DNA of 64,000 nt from Microcebus murinus (GCF_040939455.1 NC_134119.1:9598501-9662500), one strand, 5' to 3'. Shown: positions 27,170 through 39,959, numbered from the stretch's first letter. Notes: generated by a model from the letters alone, not told the origin. Translations and numbers: made by a program.

Positions 27170-27350
27170 TTGCTCACCCACCCACCCAACAGAAACTGAG
27201 TACCTGTGAGGTGCAGGCACTAACCTAGGCACTGTGGACTTGAACCCAAAGAGGGCAGAGAAGGCTCCAGCTCTTCGGGGAGCTGACTTTCTGGTGAGAG
27301 AAACAGAAGGTAATAAACACACAAATCAACGATACCACCTCCTGCAAAGG
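27170..27350 (-). mobile_element. L2 fragment, antisense
   Basis: Contains CACTAACCTAGGCACTGTGG, TCGGGGAGCTGACTTTCTGG and AAGGTAATAAACACACAAAT. Confidence 0.6.
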
Positions 27351-27439
27351 GCTAGGATTTGAAAGACGGTGCCGCTGAGCTGCAATGTGGTCAGTAATCA
27401 AATCTGAAACCGTTTTCCATGTATTAGTGACTCTCATCA

Positions 27440-28797
27440 TTTTAAGTCTGTATGCATTTCTATGTGTTCATAGCTCTTTCTCATCTTTGGGAATCCGGGG
27501 AGAGAGCCTTTACAATCACTCAGTCTAATTTCTAGACCTTCGGAGTCTGAGCCTGTGTGTAAATCTGAAGCAGAGCCCTAGTTTTTGAAAACTCGCCAGG
27601 TGATTCTGATGCACCGTCGGGTTGGGGAATGACTTTATTATAGGCTTGTGAGAGAGCAGGTGTGAGCCCCGAACATCCAGTGAAAAGAGTAGGGAGAGGG
27701 CAGGTGAGCATTTGAATTGAAAAGGCTCTCTGGGAGAACTTTCTCTCCCCACCCCCGCCCCTCGGAAGTTAAGCCTTTCAAAATCTTAAAGTGCAAAGAG
27801 AGAAATATCCCAGGGGCCCCTGGCTCCCATCCCCGGGGAAGCATCCTAGGACTGTTTCCAGGACTTGACTTATTTGATGTGAAGCATATATGTAAAAACC
27901 AGCAGCAGGCTGCCGGAAACCCAGCCGGATGAAAAATGTAGACTTGCAAATGTAAAACTCCCACCCTCTGACAAAGACTATGCTGATGAAACTGAAAGCT
28001 GAAAACAAGAAGCAGAAAGGACCCCGCCCGGGAATATCGGTGGAGTAAAATGCTAGGGGGCAAGGCATGCTAGCTGTCCCCACCCCGCATTACCATTCTG
28101 GGAATAAGAACACCTCCCTCCAAGAGAGGTCCCGAGGATTAAAAATAAGGCCGTTTCCATGTCAAGCACTGAGCAACCCCTCCGTGCTTAGTTGGGGCTT
28201 AACCCACGTCAGTCCTGTTCCCTTCCCCCAAGCAAATTCCTCCTCTGACGGTTCCAAGAAATCCCAGTGGTTACTGTGTGCGTTATCCCGGTATTTAGCT
28301 AGTGGGCTTACCCAGGTGGCATATTGTAACTTTACTCCGACAATTTGGAAAAACAAACAGAGCAGTTCTGACCTTTTGGATTTCTGCTGCTGCCGCCGCC
28401 GTGTCCCTTGCAGAGCCCGCCCCACCGCCCCACTCGCCGTGAGCTTGATGGAACGGGCAAGTCCCCAACTGCACGCCAGGCTCCGGTTGGGCCAAGAGGT
28501 TCCTTTTCTGTTTTACCGCCTTAAAATGTTAGCTTTGCTAATGAGCGATGTCAAGTATATAAATGTCCTTTCTTTTGTTTGCACTTATCTGATCTTTCTC
28601 CTATCAAGGGGCTGCATCTCTTACTGGAAATTTCAATTTAGTGCTTTTTTAGGACGGCTCTGAATCTCTAGCAGCTACTCCAAGGCTGTGTTGTGAAAAC
28701 AACCCAAAATGGTACCTGGGCTTGTTCTGTTTACACAACTGTGAAAAGTTGGGGAGCAAAATGCTGAAAGTCACTTCAATTAAATTTCCTCATTGAT
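27440..28797. other. Repeat-poor single-copy tract
   Basis: No interspersed repeat seen. A 198-codon plus-strand frame (28067-28663) is one of the longest of the window. It has no recognisable domain, low-complexity CCCRRR stretches and no sign of a Kozak-flanked conserved start, so I do not call it. A CTGCTGCCGCCGCCGTG run lies near 28385. Confidence 0.45.
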
Positions 28798-28850
28798 ACA
28801 TACACACACACAGACACACACACATATATACACACATACACATATATGCA
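28798..28850. repeat. (CA)n/(TA)n microsatellite
   Basis: CA-rich tract with GACA and TATA interruptions. Confidence 0.92.
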
Positions 28851-30340
28851 AAGGAATTGCTTAAAGTGACACATTTGGACAAGATGGAATTTTTGCAGTA
28901 TGGAATTTTTATGTGGCTATCCACACTGAAATCCTCCTAAAAACCGATTTCTAGAGCCCTATTCAGAATGCTGATTGGATATTTTTGCTTCCTGTGAAAG
29001 CGACTGATAGAGGCACTTTATAAAACAAATCTGGAAAAAAGCCATATTACAAGAGAATGAAAAGTACCTCTCGTCCAACCACTCATAAATCACAACTCTT
29101 AGCACCGAGGTGTGCTTTCTGCCAGTCTTCTCTCAACGACCTGTGATAACCATTTTAAACCTTCGGTCTTGCACCTACGTCTCCCGTCCCTGACGTCTCC
29201 TCACATTTTGTCTGTGTTCACAAGCCCTGCTCAAATGGCCGTTTTTAGAAAAATCCAAAATGTTCTTTGAGGGAAGGCTGAGGGGTAGGGAGGCGGGAGG
29301 AATGGATAATTTGGCAACTACAAATGTAGAAGAGCTTTATTTTTGCTTTATAATTGATAGCAAGTCCGCCCTTCTCCTCCACCCCCCAGAAGATCCTTCT
29401 CCCAACATTCTACCTTCCCAAGCTCTTCACACTTTTTGTACCTGGGACAAAAAGGGAGGGGAATTTACAGCCCTCCGTGAGAATGTTCAGGGTCAAATTA
29501 TATACTCTCAGGGTAAAGAGAGGGGTGGGAGTGGGAGCGGTGTGGCTTTCACAATTCCTAGGCAGGCTCTCGCCCTGGCTGACTAGCTTGAGTCATGATA
29601 ATACAATTTTGTATGTTAAACAACAGATGTCAAACGGAAGAAAGAGACGGGGCTTCGCTTTTCTTCTCCTGTGGACCTTGCTCCCCCCAAAGCAGCCATT
29701 TTTTCAGTTGCCATGACAGTGGTAATAGGAGTTTATCATTTTCCCATGCCTGCTGCATGTTAATGTGGAATCAATTCATGACTGTTATCTGGTTAGGCTA
29801 AGAAAGGGTCCAAACCACAATCTGGGATTGTGCTGGGGAGACCACGGCTGCTGCCTTGCCTTCTGGCCCTCCCCGCAACCCTCAGCTCCCAGTTTATGGA
29901 GCAATTCATGCAAAGAAGTTTTTATTTGCCTGTCTATTGACAGATCAGTTACAATCGGCTGCAGAGCTACTGATGTTAGACGCATGTATTGACAAAGCAG
30001 GTTGACCATGGCTTCTTTGGAAAAGAAGTCATAAAGAACAAAGATCGCCTGGACAGCAAGCATGTATTTTATCTAGAAGTCACATATATATATATTATGT
30101 ATCACAATTCCACTCTTTCATCCTTACCACTAACCGAACTTTAAAACGTGAGGCCCATTTACACACTGATTGAGAAAGAAAGCTTCTTTGAGAAACTAAA
30201 ACTGAGAAAATCATGATATTTTTATAAAAAGAACACCTTCTTTCAATGAACAAAGGTGTGTAGAAATCAAGAAAAAAATCACATTTGGAAGAACTCAGAA
30301 TGAAGGAAAGTGATTCTTTAGAAATGAACACGAAGGAAAA
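28851..30340. other. Repeat-free tract, candidate conserved non-coding DNA
   Basis: About 1.5 kb without a recognisable repeat in a window otherwise dense with them. It includes homeodomain-like AT cores, GC patches, and stretches such as 29590-29800 and 29900-30060 that look little decayed. No ORF with a known domain. Conservation is inferred from the lack of repeats only. Confidence 0.4.
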
Positions 30341-30452
30341 ATGGAAAAGTTGTTAAACCCTGATGGTGGGTACATTGGAAGTTCCTTATGCTATTTTTGG
30401 TACTTTTCTGAGTGTTTGAAATATTTTATAATTCCTAAAAAATATATACATC
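30340..30452 (+). mobile_element. L1M 3'-end scrap
   Basis: CCTGATGGTGGGTACATTGG, TATGCTATTTTTGGTACTTT and GTTTGAAATATTTTATAATT match the last part of an old L1 3' UTR in sense. Confidence 0.65.
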
Positions 30453-31480
30453 AAAGCTTTCTAGTTTAGCCTTTAATTAACAGTGTTTAAGTCACAGTCA
30501 AATGAGGGAAAAGGGGGAAAAAAGAAGAAACAATGTAGCAGAGCTGAAGCAAAATTAAACCCCCAAGTGATTTATAGCACACTTAGGTTTATTTCCCTCT
30601 TAATTTCTAACAGAATGTGGCAGTGGTTGTCAGCTGATGTTTGCTTATTTTTTTTTCTTCCTAATCCCCTAAAAAAAAAAATTCTTGCCTCAAGTGACCA
30701 CCAAAATGATTACTTCAATTGTTGATAGAGTTTATTCTCAGGAATAGAAAAACCAGTTGCTTTTATTTGCATTGTCCTGCTTATTTTTTAAGGCATCTGG
30801 CACATTTTATTCCTTTTTTGTTATTTTGAGTTGTTCTTTTATCATTATCTGCAGGAAGCAGCATTAGCATGCCGCAGATAAGACCACGGATCCAGATGTG
30901 CATATCAAAGGATGAACAGCTACTTATTAAGAAAAACTTTTCTTTTTAAGCCGAGCTTCTGTTCAAAGGAATAATAAAGCCTATGGCGTTAGTGACAAAC
31001 TGGTAATTCAATGCCTTGTCACCGCCATGCATTGGAATGGAAAAAAAAAAGGAGGGGAGGTCAAAGAAATTGGTAAGGTCCACGTTTTAGAAAGCTGAAA
31101 AGGCAGAACTAGTGTAAGAGTTCATCTTCTCCAGATGCGTGCGTTTATATCCTGCTGTGTTTAGTCACTCTTTTCTGGGGGAAGTGAATGAGCCCCAAAT
31201 GGGCTGGCTGTTATGATTAAGAATGAATTTTGAATCACCAAAATTATTTTTAGAAGAGTGAAATACGTTTACGTTGAAAGCACCCGATTTCAACACTGCG
31301 GACAGTGCTTTCCTCTGTGCTGGGAAGTACTCTTCGTAACAGGAGACATGACTATCTGTAAAAGAGCCCCACATGGTGAGAGTTTGCAAAGTAAATCTAA
31401 AAATCCCTTTCCCTGTTCCTCGGGTTCTAATACTGGATCACTCCCTCCTTCCTCTGATGCTTCTCTGTAGCTCTTTGCAG
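30453..31480. other. Repeat-poor single-copy tract
   Basis: No element recognised. A TCF/LEF-like ATCAAAGG occurs at about 30904-30911, but single 8-mers are uninformative. No gene seen. Confidence 0.4.
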
Positions 31481-31829
31481 GAATTTACATGCAGAAATGC
31501 CCATGTCTACACACATACATGTGTAAGTGCATATCTATGCATATATATTGCAGTGTTGGTTTTTTTTTTAATTAATGCAGCTATACCGTAATGTGCTTCC
31601 TTTATCTTACTTAGCAATTAGATTTGCTAGTCTTTCAAGTTGGCACACATAAGTCTGCCTCATTCTTTTTTATTTTACATAGTGGTCCACGACATGGAAA
31701 AATCATTATTGTCATTTGTCTCAAAGACTGCAAGGATAGGCTGGTTATATAAAGTTAACTGGTTGATTTTTTTAAAGAATATTCATGAAAGAGTATAAAA
31801 TTATTTTATGTCTTTACTATTTAATATAA

Positions 31830-32069
<240 letters not shown>

Positions 32070-32133
32070 TAGATTTAAAAAAAAAAATTTTAACACCATC
32101 TGTAGAACTAAGTTTTCCTCCCCAGAGGTAGTG

Positions 32134-32200
32134 ACCCTTACCATTTTTTTTTTCTTTTTTTTTTACACTTTGCAACTGTGTCAAAACCCTTACCATTTTT
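32134..32200 (-). mobile_element. Micro-retroinsertion: 21-nt body, A-rich tail, 15-bp TSD
   Basis: ACCCTTACCATTTTT is repeated at 32134-32148 and 32186-32200. The insert 32149-32185 reads on the minus strand as the 20-mer TTTGACACAGTTGCAAAGTG plus T, then an A-rich tail of about 16. The body is not Alu or lemur L1 3' end. Layout is typical of L1-mediated insertion. Confidence 0.84.
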
Positions 32201-32361
32201 ATATGCGTCTTCCTTCCTAGACATATTGTAAGCATATTTAATAAAATGTGTATGTGTATACACACACACATAAGTTTATATACACAAAGTATTATAAAAG
32301 TATTCTTTTCTTTTTCTCACAAATGATAACTGACTGCTTAAACAAGCCTGTACTTCACTTT

Positions 32362-32690
<329 letters not shown>

Positions 32691-32954
32691 GCACTTCACT
32701 TTTGTCACTTAATATATAAAGAGATTAATTTTTCAGTGACCGAATGAATGCCTGACCACCATGCCAAGTCACCCTTGCACTTTATGTGATTTTCTAAGTC
32801 AAAAATGACGTAGTCTTCATTGGAAGGACATGCAAGGAAAAAAAAAGAAAAGAATAAATAATTTGGTCAGTCCTTGGCACATCAGCTTTTATTAATAGGT
32901 ATAGTCAGAACGAGCTTGGATTCAAAACAGCCACGGTGAGACAAGTTCAGATAG

Positions 32955-33530
32955 AAGACAGTGAGGTGCAATGAAAAGAACCAAGACTTTTTAACCAGGT
33001 GAACAGGTGATCCTGGGTGCAAGTGTAAACCCTGACCCATACTCCCTATTTTTTTTTTTTTTTTTTTTTGAGACAGAGTCTCACTTGTTGCCCAGGCTAG
33101 AGTGAGTGCCATGGCGTCAGCCTAGCTCACAGCAACCTCAAACTCCTGGGCTCAAGCGATCCTCCTGCCTCAGCCTCCCGAGTAGCTGAGACTACAGGCA
33201 TGTGCCACCATGCCCGGCTAATTTTTTCTATATATATATTAGTTGGCCAATTAATTTCTTTCTATTTATAGTAGAGACGAGGTCTTGCTCTTGCTCAGGC
33301 TGGTTTCGAACTCCTGACCTTGAGCAATCCGCCTGTCTCGGCCTCCCAGAGAGCTAGGATTACAGGCGTAAGCCACCACGCCCGGCCCATACTCCCTATT
33401 AATAGTTGTATGACTTCGAGCATGTTCACCTCACTAAGCCTCGGGCTGCCTGTCTGTAAAATGGGGATAACAACAGCCCAGCCTCCCAGGGTTGGAAGTC
33501 AGAAGATGATATAAAACGCCTGCCTCCCGC
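32955..33530 (+). mobile_element. MIR split by an Alu
   Basis: The 5' half at 32955-33050 (GAGGTGCAATGAAAAGAACC, GATCCTGGGTGCAAG) continues at 33401-33530 (GTATGACTTCGAGCATGTTC, CTGTCTGTAAAATGGGGATA). Confidence 0.75.
33051..33385 (-). mobile_element. Lemur-type Alu, antisense, 15-bp TSD
   Basis: Full antisense dimer with TTAGTTGGCCAATTAATTT. Exact TSD CCCATACTCCCTATT at 33036-33050 and 33386-33400, placed inside a MIR. Confidence 0.96.
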
Positions 33531-33534
33531 GTGT

Positions 33535-33915
33535 CACAGACTCGGGAAGTGGCTCTTCCCTGGCTGCGCCTCTTCCTTGCTGGTCACAACCGCTGGCATC
33601 AGACAAGGGGATTGAAAGAGGAAGGCAGTGTGCTTCTCCTGGGAAAGTCGTCCTGGACCCACAAGATTTGAAAGTAGCCTCCTCTGCACTCCAGGGGCAG
33701 AGGGATTCAGGAGGCGGGAGAAGCAGTTGGTATTTTCCGGGAAGTTCCCCACTTCTCACGCTCACGGCACACAGCTCGGGCACCCTGCTGAGAGCTTCTG
33801 GCCCCGCATGAGCTGAGGGCTTGGCCTGGGTCATGTCTGCGGCACAGTCGGCTTTTTGGCTGTGACACACGTTACGCTCAGAAGCCAGTGCTCTGTCGAA
33901 AGACGGTAGCAGCAA
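33535..33915. other. Unique sequence
   Basis: Moderately GC-rich. The 148-codon antisense frame 33499-33945 shows no domain and overlaps MIR and MER5 at its ends. Confidence 0.4.
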
Positions 33916-33917
33916 GG

Positions 33918-34147
33918 GCCAAACTTGGGCATGTCTCAGCATCACCCAGAGAGCCTGCTAAACCCCAGGTTGCTGAAACCCACCCCCAGATTTTCTGATT
34001 TGGTAGGTAGGTCTAAGGTGAGACCCAAGAAGCGGCATTTCTCACTAGTTCCAAGGTGATGGTGACCCTGCTCATCCAAGGACCCCACTTTTTTTTTTTT
34101 GGTAAGAAGCAACAAGAGGAACCAAGGACCCCACTTTGAGAGCCTCC
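33918..34147. mobile_element. MER5-like hAT fossil
   Basis: AACTTGGGCATGTCTCAGCA, CATCACCCAGAGAGCCTGCT, ACCCCCAGATTTTCTGATTT and the closing CACTTTGAGAGCC fit the near-palindromic MER5 family. It is interrupted by a micro-insertion at 34092-34121. Confidence 0.72.
34076..34137 (-). mobile_element. Micro-retroinsertion: 21-nt body, poly(A), 16-bp TSD
   Basis: CCAAGGACCCCACTTT is exactly repeated at 34076-34091 and 34122-34137. The 30-bp insert between them is a T9 run followed by GGTAAGAAGCAACAAGAGGA plus A. On the minus strand it is a 21-nt body ending in TTACC and then poly(A). It is inserted in a MER5 fossil. Confidence 0.87.
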
Positions 34148-34149
34148 AA

Positions 34150-34310
34150 ACTATGTCACGGAGGTTTGGAGTGTATGCTCCGAAGGCCGACTGCCTGGGT
34201 TCTCATTCTGGCTTTGCCGCTCACTGGTTATGTGAGTCTCTCCCAGCCTCAGTTTTCCCACCTGTACAATGGAGTAATAATACCACTAATGCACAGAGGA
34301 GTGAATCACT
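34150..34310 (+). mobile_element. MIR SINE
   Basis: Contains GACTGCCTGGGTTCTCATTC, TTGCCGCTCACTGGTTATGT and CAGTTTTCCCACCTGTACAA. Confidence 0.85.
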
Positions 34311-34496
34311 GAAGCCTCCCACCAAAGTTGCTGGAGCCTGTCCTTTGTACCGATAGTGCCTCTGCCCCAGGCTACGGGAGTTTAATCGAATGCCTATCTT
34401 TACCATTCTTCTAATAATAGCCAGCATTTTATTAAACTCCTACTTGGTGGTGAAACTATGATTCCTCTTAAAAAAGGCAAATTAGATTCCTGTCTT

Positions 34497-35344
<848 letters not shown>

Positions 35345-35800
35345 TGTGCTCAGTCACTGCCTATTTATCACCTGTCATGTGCCAGGCATTGGCCTACGTG
35401 CTGGAGATAAAGGGCTCCCGGAAACCTACAAAGTCCCCGCCCTGAAATAGCTGCAGGTGCTGTCTAGTTGGAGATGGAATTCAGGAACAGGCAATAAATC
35501 CATAAGCCAATAGGAAGGGAGACAATGTTGGCCAGCAATCAGTGCATCGAAGAAACTGTGATGGACGGTGACTCAGGGCAAGGGGGCCCCTTTCACCAAG
35601 GCAGTCAGGGAAGGCTTCCTGGAGGAGGGGGCATTTGAGCTGAGACTGAACAACAAAGAAGCAGGCAGGTGAACATCTTGGGAAGAACATTTCAAACAGG
35701 GAGACCAGCCAGCACAGAGGACCTAAGGAGGGAAGGAGGCAGGGTCGGAGCTCCGTTAAGAAGCCCAGGGTAGTCAGAGATGGAAGAAGGTCTTGTCTGT
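35345..35800 (-). mobile_element. L2 fragment, antisense
   Basis: Contains CATGTGCCAGGCATTGGCCT, ATTCAGGAACAGGCAATAAA, CAGGGAAGGCTTCCTGGAGG and GCATTTGAGCTGAGACTGAA. Confidence 0.78.
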
Positions 35801-35829
35801 GAAAGAGAAAGGGAGAGAGGCCATTGGAG

Positions 35830-36167
35830 GGTTGTTGTTGTTTAGATTTGGGATCGGGAGGGTTGCATTCTTAAATAAAACAAGAAAAATGCATGAAGTA
35901 AATATTAAGTTACTTTTATAATCTTCTAACAACTCATAGGATACAAAAGCAATGTTTATTGTTTTAAAGTCTCTTTCCGTGTCAAACTTAAAAGACTTAT
36001 GCCATCTAATTCTAGAGCGTCCAATGACTGGGAAATAATGTCTTCATAAAAATTATATTAATATATATTTGAAAGTCTAGGCATTATAATGCTATAAAAA
36101 CTTGAACTTGAGCCATTGTAGCATCAACTGAGTAACAGCAGTTAAGCTAGAAAGAGGTCAATCTCTT
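35830..36167. other. AT-rich unique sequence
   Basis: Nothing recognisable before the LSM6 retrocopy tail. Confidence 0.4.
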
Positions 36168-36690
36168 TATTTTTTTTTTGTCTTTCTTTTTTTTTTTTTA
36201 TTCTTTTAGCATTCTGTACACTGATACAAAGGTAAAAGAAAATGACCAAAACATATACGTGAAAGACTACTTCACAATTAAATCCACAATTTTATACATT
36301 TATCTTATTCATAAGTCAATGAAAATTGCCAATTATTATAAAAACAGGACAAATTATATCATGAAAGAACCAAAAAATAGAAAAAATTTTCATAAAAAAT
36401 ATATCCAACTATGAAAAGTATTGCTCTCTTGGTGTCTTCACATCCTTCTCTTCTGTGTGTAACACATTGTTTCCTCGGATAAATGCATCGCCATACTTAT
36501 TCTTCAGTTGTCCATTTACATATTCTTCTGTCTGCTCCAGGGCTATATTCATGTAGCCATCCAGGCAAGCCAGGACCCCTCGATAATCCACTCCAGAATT
36601 TAATTTTACCACAACTGGCCGTCCAATGATTTGCTTTAGGAAGTCACTAGGGGTTTGCTTCCGAAGACTCATTTTAATAATCTTGGGAGG
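36168..36690 (-). pseudogene. LSM6: LSM6 processed retrocopy, frameshifted at the C-terminus
   Basis: LSM6 is one subunit of the Lsm1-7 and Lsm2-8 rings, which bind RNA 3' ends in mRNA decay and U6 snRNP assembly. The frame 36672-36409 starts MSLRKQTPSDFLKQ and carries both Sm motifs (Sm1 around residues 20-50; Sm2 around the IRGNN at 66-70). As I recall the primate protein, residues 1-71 are identical. LSM6 normally has 80 residues. Here about 8 bases are missing after codon 71 (near 36459), the YISTQKRRM end is lost and 16 unrelated residues follow. The ancestral stop survives out of frame at 36438-36440. There is no intron, a probable 3' UTR follows, and AATAAA (complement of 36197-36202) runs into a 13-nt A tail, so this is an L1-mediated copy. 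No clear TSD found. The lost last beta strand forms ring contacts, so normal function is unlikely. Confidence 0.93.
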
Positions 36691-36691
36691 C

Positions 36692-36795
36692 AGGAAACCT
36701 GAGTTCTAATCCCAGCTCTGCTATTTAATTAGCGGTGTGACTTGGGTAACTTATCATTTCACCTCTCATGGCCCCAGGTTCCTCATCTCGAGGCC
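36692..36795 (+). mobile_element. MIR SINE adjoining the retrocopy
   Basis: GAGTTCTAATCCCAGCTCTG, TAGCGGTGTGACTTGGGTAA and CCAGGTTCCTCATCTCGAG are sense MIR. The retrocopy 5' end abuts it. Confidence 0.82.
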
Positions 36796-37700
36796 GGGAT
36801 CCAGAACCTCACTCCAGGCGCCCCACAAGCCCGGCCTCCGCGGACCGAGGTCAGTCTCTCTAAAGAGCGAAAACGCAGGCCGGGGCTTGCTGCAGTTGTG
36901 GGTGTCCAGGCTGTCCAGGGTGTCCAGGGTGTCCAGGCTGTCCAGGGTGTCCAGGGTCCGGCTGCCCAACCCGCAGGTGCCTGAGCGCTCCAGTGCGACC
37001 CTCCTGCTTCCTGGGGGAGCCCGTGACCCCAGGGGGAGGGGGTCTCTGTGGGTGGCACGTGGAACAGCAGGGGCGAAAGGGCCACCTGGAAAAGGCCAGC
37101 ATTTAAACTGGACGTTCGGATTTGTGCGGTGGGATCGTTTTCTTCACTCACCAACCTTTTCTCTCCGTCCCTTCCTGAGCTCTTTTCTCACTGAAGAGAA
37201 TCTCTCCCGTTTGGGCGGGGAAAGGCCATTCATCCCAATTCTTTGCCCGCGTCTTCAGCCACCTTCCTGCAGCGGCCGCACATCCGACGTGTGCAGCTGC
37301 GCGTGGCGCGCGGTTGGGGCTTCTGTGCACTGGGGATTGTCCCCTCGCTTTCTAGCCGGCGCGTTCCCTCCTGCACTGGTTTCCGCCCTCGCCACGGCAG
37401 GTGGGCAGCGCTGGGATTCCGGCCCGAGCTCCCCAGTCTCGCCTTCGAGCTGTGAATTTCCAGACCTCGAAGACGCTTGCTCAGTTTGGAAACGTTTTCT
37501 CTGCCTCGTGAGCTCTTCATTCGATTTACTTCATGCCGTTTTCCGGGTATTTCTTTGTTTTCTCCTTCCTGCCTTTTAAAGGACACGTGTGAGTGGCCGC
37601 CTCCCTCGCTCTCTCTGCTTCTGGGCTGGCTCCTCCGTGTGGTCTTTAAAGAGACCGGGCAGACGCACAGGCGTCACCGCGGCCCCAGCCAGAGGTTTTA
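36780..37700. promoter_or_regulatory. CpG-island-like block
   Basis: GC-rich DNA that keeps CpG. By hand count 37201-37500 has 28 CpGs, close to the number expected from base composition, whereas bulk primate DNA is strongly depleted. It includes GCGGCCGCACATCCGACG and TGCGCGTGGCGCGCGG. CpG islands mark promoters, but no TATA or known first exon is visible. It lies immediately upstream, in transcriptional sense, of the minus-strand LSM6 copy. The 280-codon frame 36737-37579 through it has no known domain and is better explained by base composition. Confidence 0.6.
36902..36955. repeat. 9-bp minisatellite, six units in two 27-bp blocks
   Basis: Six perfect 9-mers alternate GTGTCCAGG, CTGTCCAGG, GTGTCCAGG, then the same three again. 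This is a 27-bp higher-order unit present twice. It reads as (V/L)SR repeats in one plus-strand frame, which is a by-product. Confidence 0.97.
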
Positions 37701-38477
<777 letters not shown>

Positions 38478-39958
38478 TCTCTTTCCTCCTTTAGGTATGT
38501 TGGCTCTTTACGGTAAAAGCCACCACAGCCCCACGTACCAGGATCTTCTGGGGAGCCCGAGGAGAGACTTGGGGCTTGTCTCGAGTCTTCAGTCGCCGCC
38601 AGCAGGGTTCGGGGCCAGCTGGGAGGATGTTTCTGTGGCTGTCAGTGGGCCGTCCGTGACTCTGTCTCTGATCGACAGGATCCGGGGACCACAGCTGACC
38701 ACGTGTACGCCTGTGGAGTGTCCCATGTCTAAAGTGCCAGCAGCCGGGACAGACCATAGTTCGGCTCAGACAGGGGAGGCCAGCCAGGTCCTAATAAACA
38801 GTGCGCCCTAACTGGACTCTGCTCGCGGCACAGGCGGGCAGTGCGGTTACGACCTGCACGTGCACTTGGGGAGGTGGTTCTTTCTAGAACCCACCTGGCC
38901 CTGCAGCAAACCTGGAGGGTCAAAGCCAAGTCATGCCATACCCCTGCTCTGCCCAGAGTGTGGAGGCCCACCCCTGGGGAGGCTCGTTCTCCCGATTCCC
39001 AGGATCCCTCTGCTGCAGGGAAGCCTGGTCCTGTCTACGAAGGTCCAGGAACTGCCCTCCTCAGAGCCCCCTCTGTCCCGGGCTTGGTCAGCGCTGGTGG
39101 GGGGGTCACGGGACCCACAGTTCTCCCCAAAGGTACTAAGAGAGCTGGATTGTAATTGTAGGAACTCAGGAGAAACCAGTCACAGCTGTCAGGGTCTCAC
39201 CAGTTCCTGGAGGGTCTGTGGAGCCAGCCAGCCCCTGTGCACCCCAGGCATTCCTGGATGGCATTGACTCTTCTCTTGGTGGGGGGACTCAGTGCCCCAG
39301 CTCCTTCCCAGATGTGGCCCTGCCACCCCCAGCTCACGCCCCCCCCCCAGGCTGCCTGCTCCCATCCACAGGGGGGAGCGGTCGGTCCTTCTTTGGGCTG
39401 ACTTTGCCACCTCTCCCCTCCCCAAGCCTCACCTCAGTCCCCTCATGTCTCTCCCGTGTCCTCAGTCTCGGGGCCTCTGTGCCCATCGCCCCGGACTCTG
39501 CGTGAGCGGCCCGTGGAGGGATTTAAGCAGCGAAAGGAAACGGTGTGACCCGAGTGCTGTCTGGGGAGGAGTCGGGAGGGAGGCCGGGAGAGAGGCTGCA
39601 GAAAGTGGAGGCAGGAGAGGCAGTTTGGAGACCGTGGAGTGGGCTGTCGAGGCCTGAGCGGACGGCGGGGGCACAGCTAGCGAGGCCAAGTAGAGCCTGA
39701 CTACGGGGACCCAGGTAAGCCTGGCACACAGGTGTCACCCAACAAAGGCGTCGTGACCGTTCATTTTCAGGGTCGTGTTTCCTGACCGTGTGCTGACTGG
39801 TCCCATCCCCACTGTCCCAGCCTCTCCAGCCAGCTCTCCAGAAAAGCCCCTGCCACCTTTGGGATGCATTTCTTCCTGGCGTCCTGTCCCCTGAAAGGCC
39901 CCAGGAGGAGGGCGTGAGGACATGCGGGGGTGCGGGGCGTTCCTGGGCCAGGCCCACA
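38478..39958. other. GC-rich single-copy tract
   Basis: About 1.5 kb of GC-rich repeat-free DNA with a C9 run near 39341-39349. Frames up to 144 codons occur on both strands, as composition predicts. None starts convincingly or shows a domain. Confidence 0.45.
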
Positions 39959-39959
39959 T

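Noticed and set aside
28067..28663. 198-codon frame as a new gene
   Set aside because: No domain, no repeat of coding periodicity that I can see, and similar-length frames occur by chance in 64 kb.
36409..36672. LSM6 as a functional intron-less gene
   Set aside because: The C-terminal nine residues are lost by a frameshift and a poly(A) tail marks it as a retrocopy; kept as a pseudogene with open questions.
36893..36960. CRISPR-like array
   Set aside because: Nine-bp units without spacers are a minisatellite; the genome is primate.
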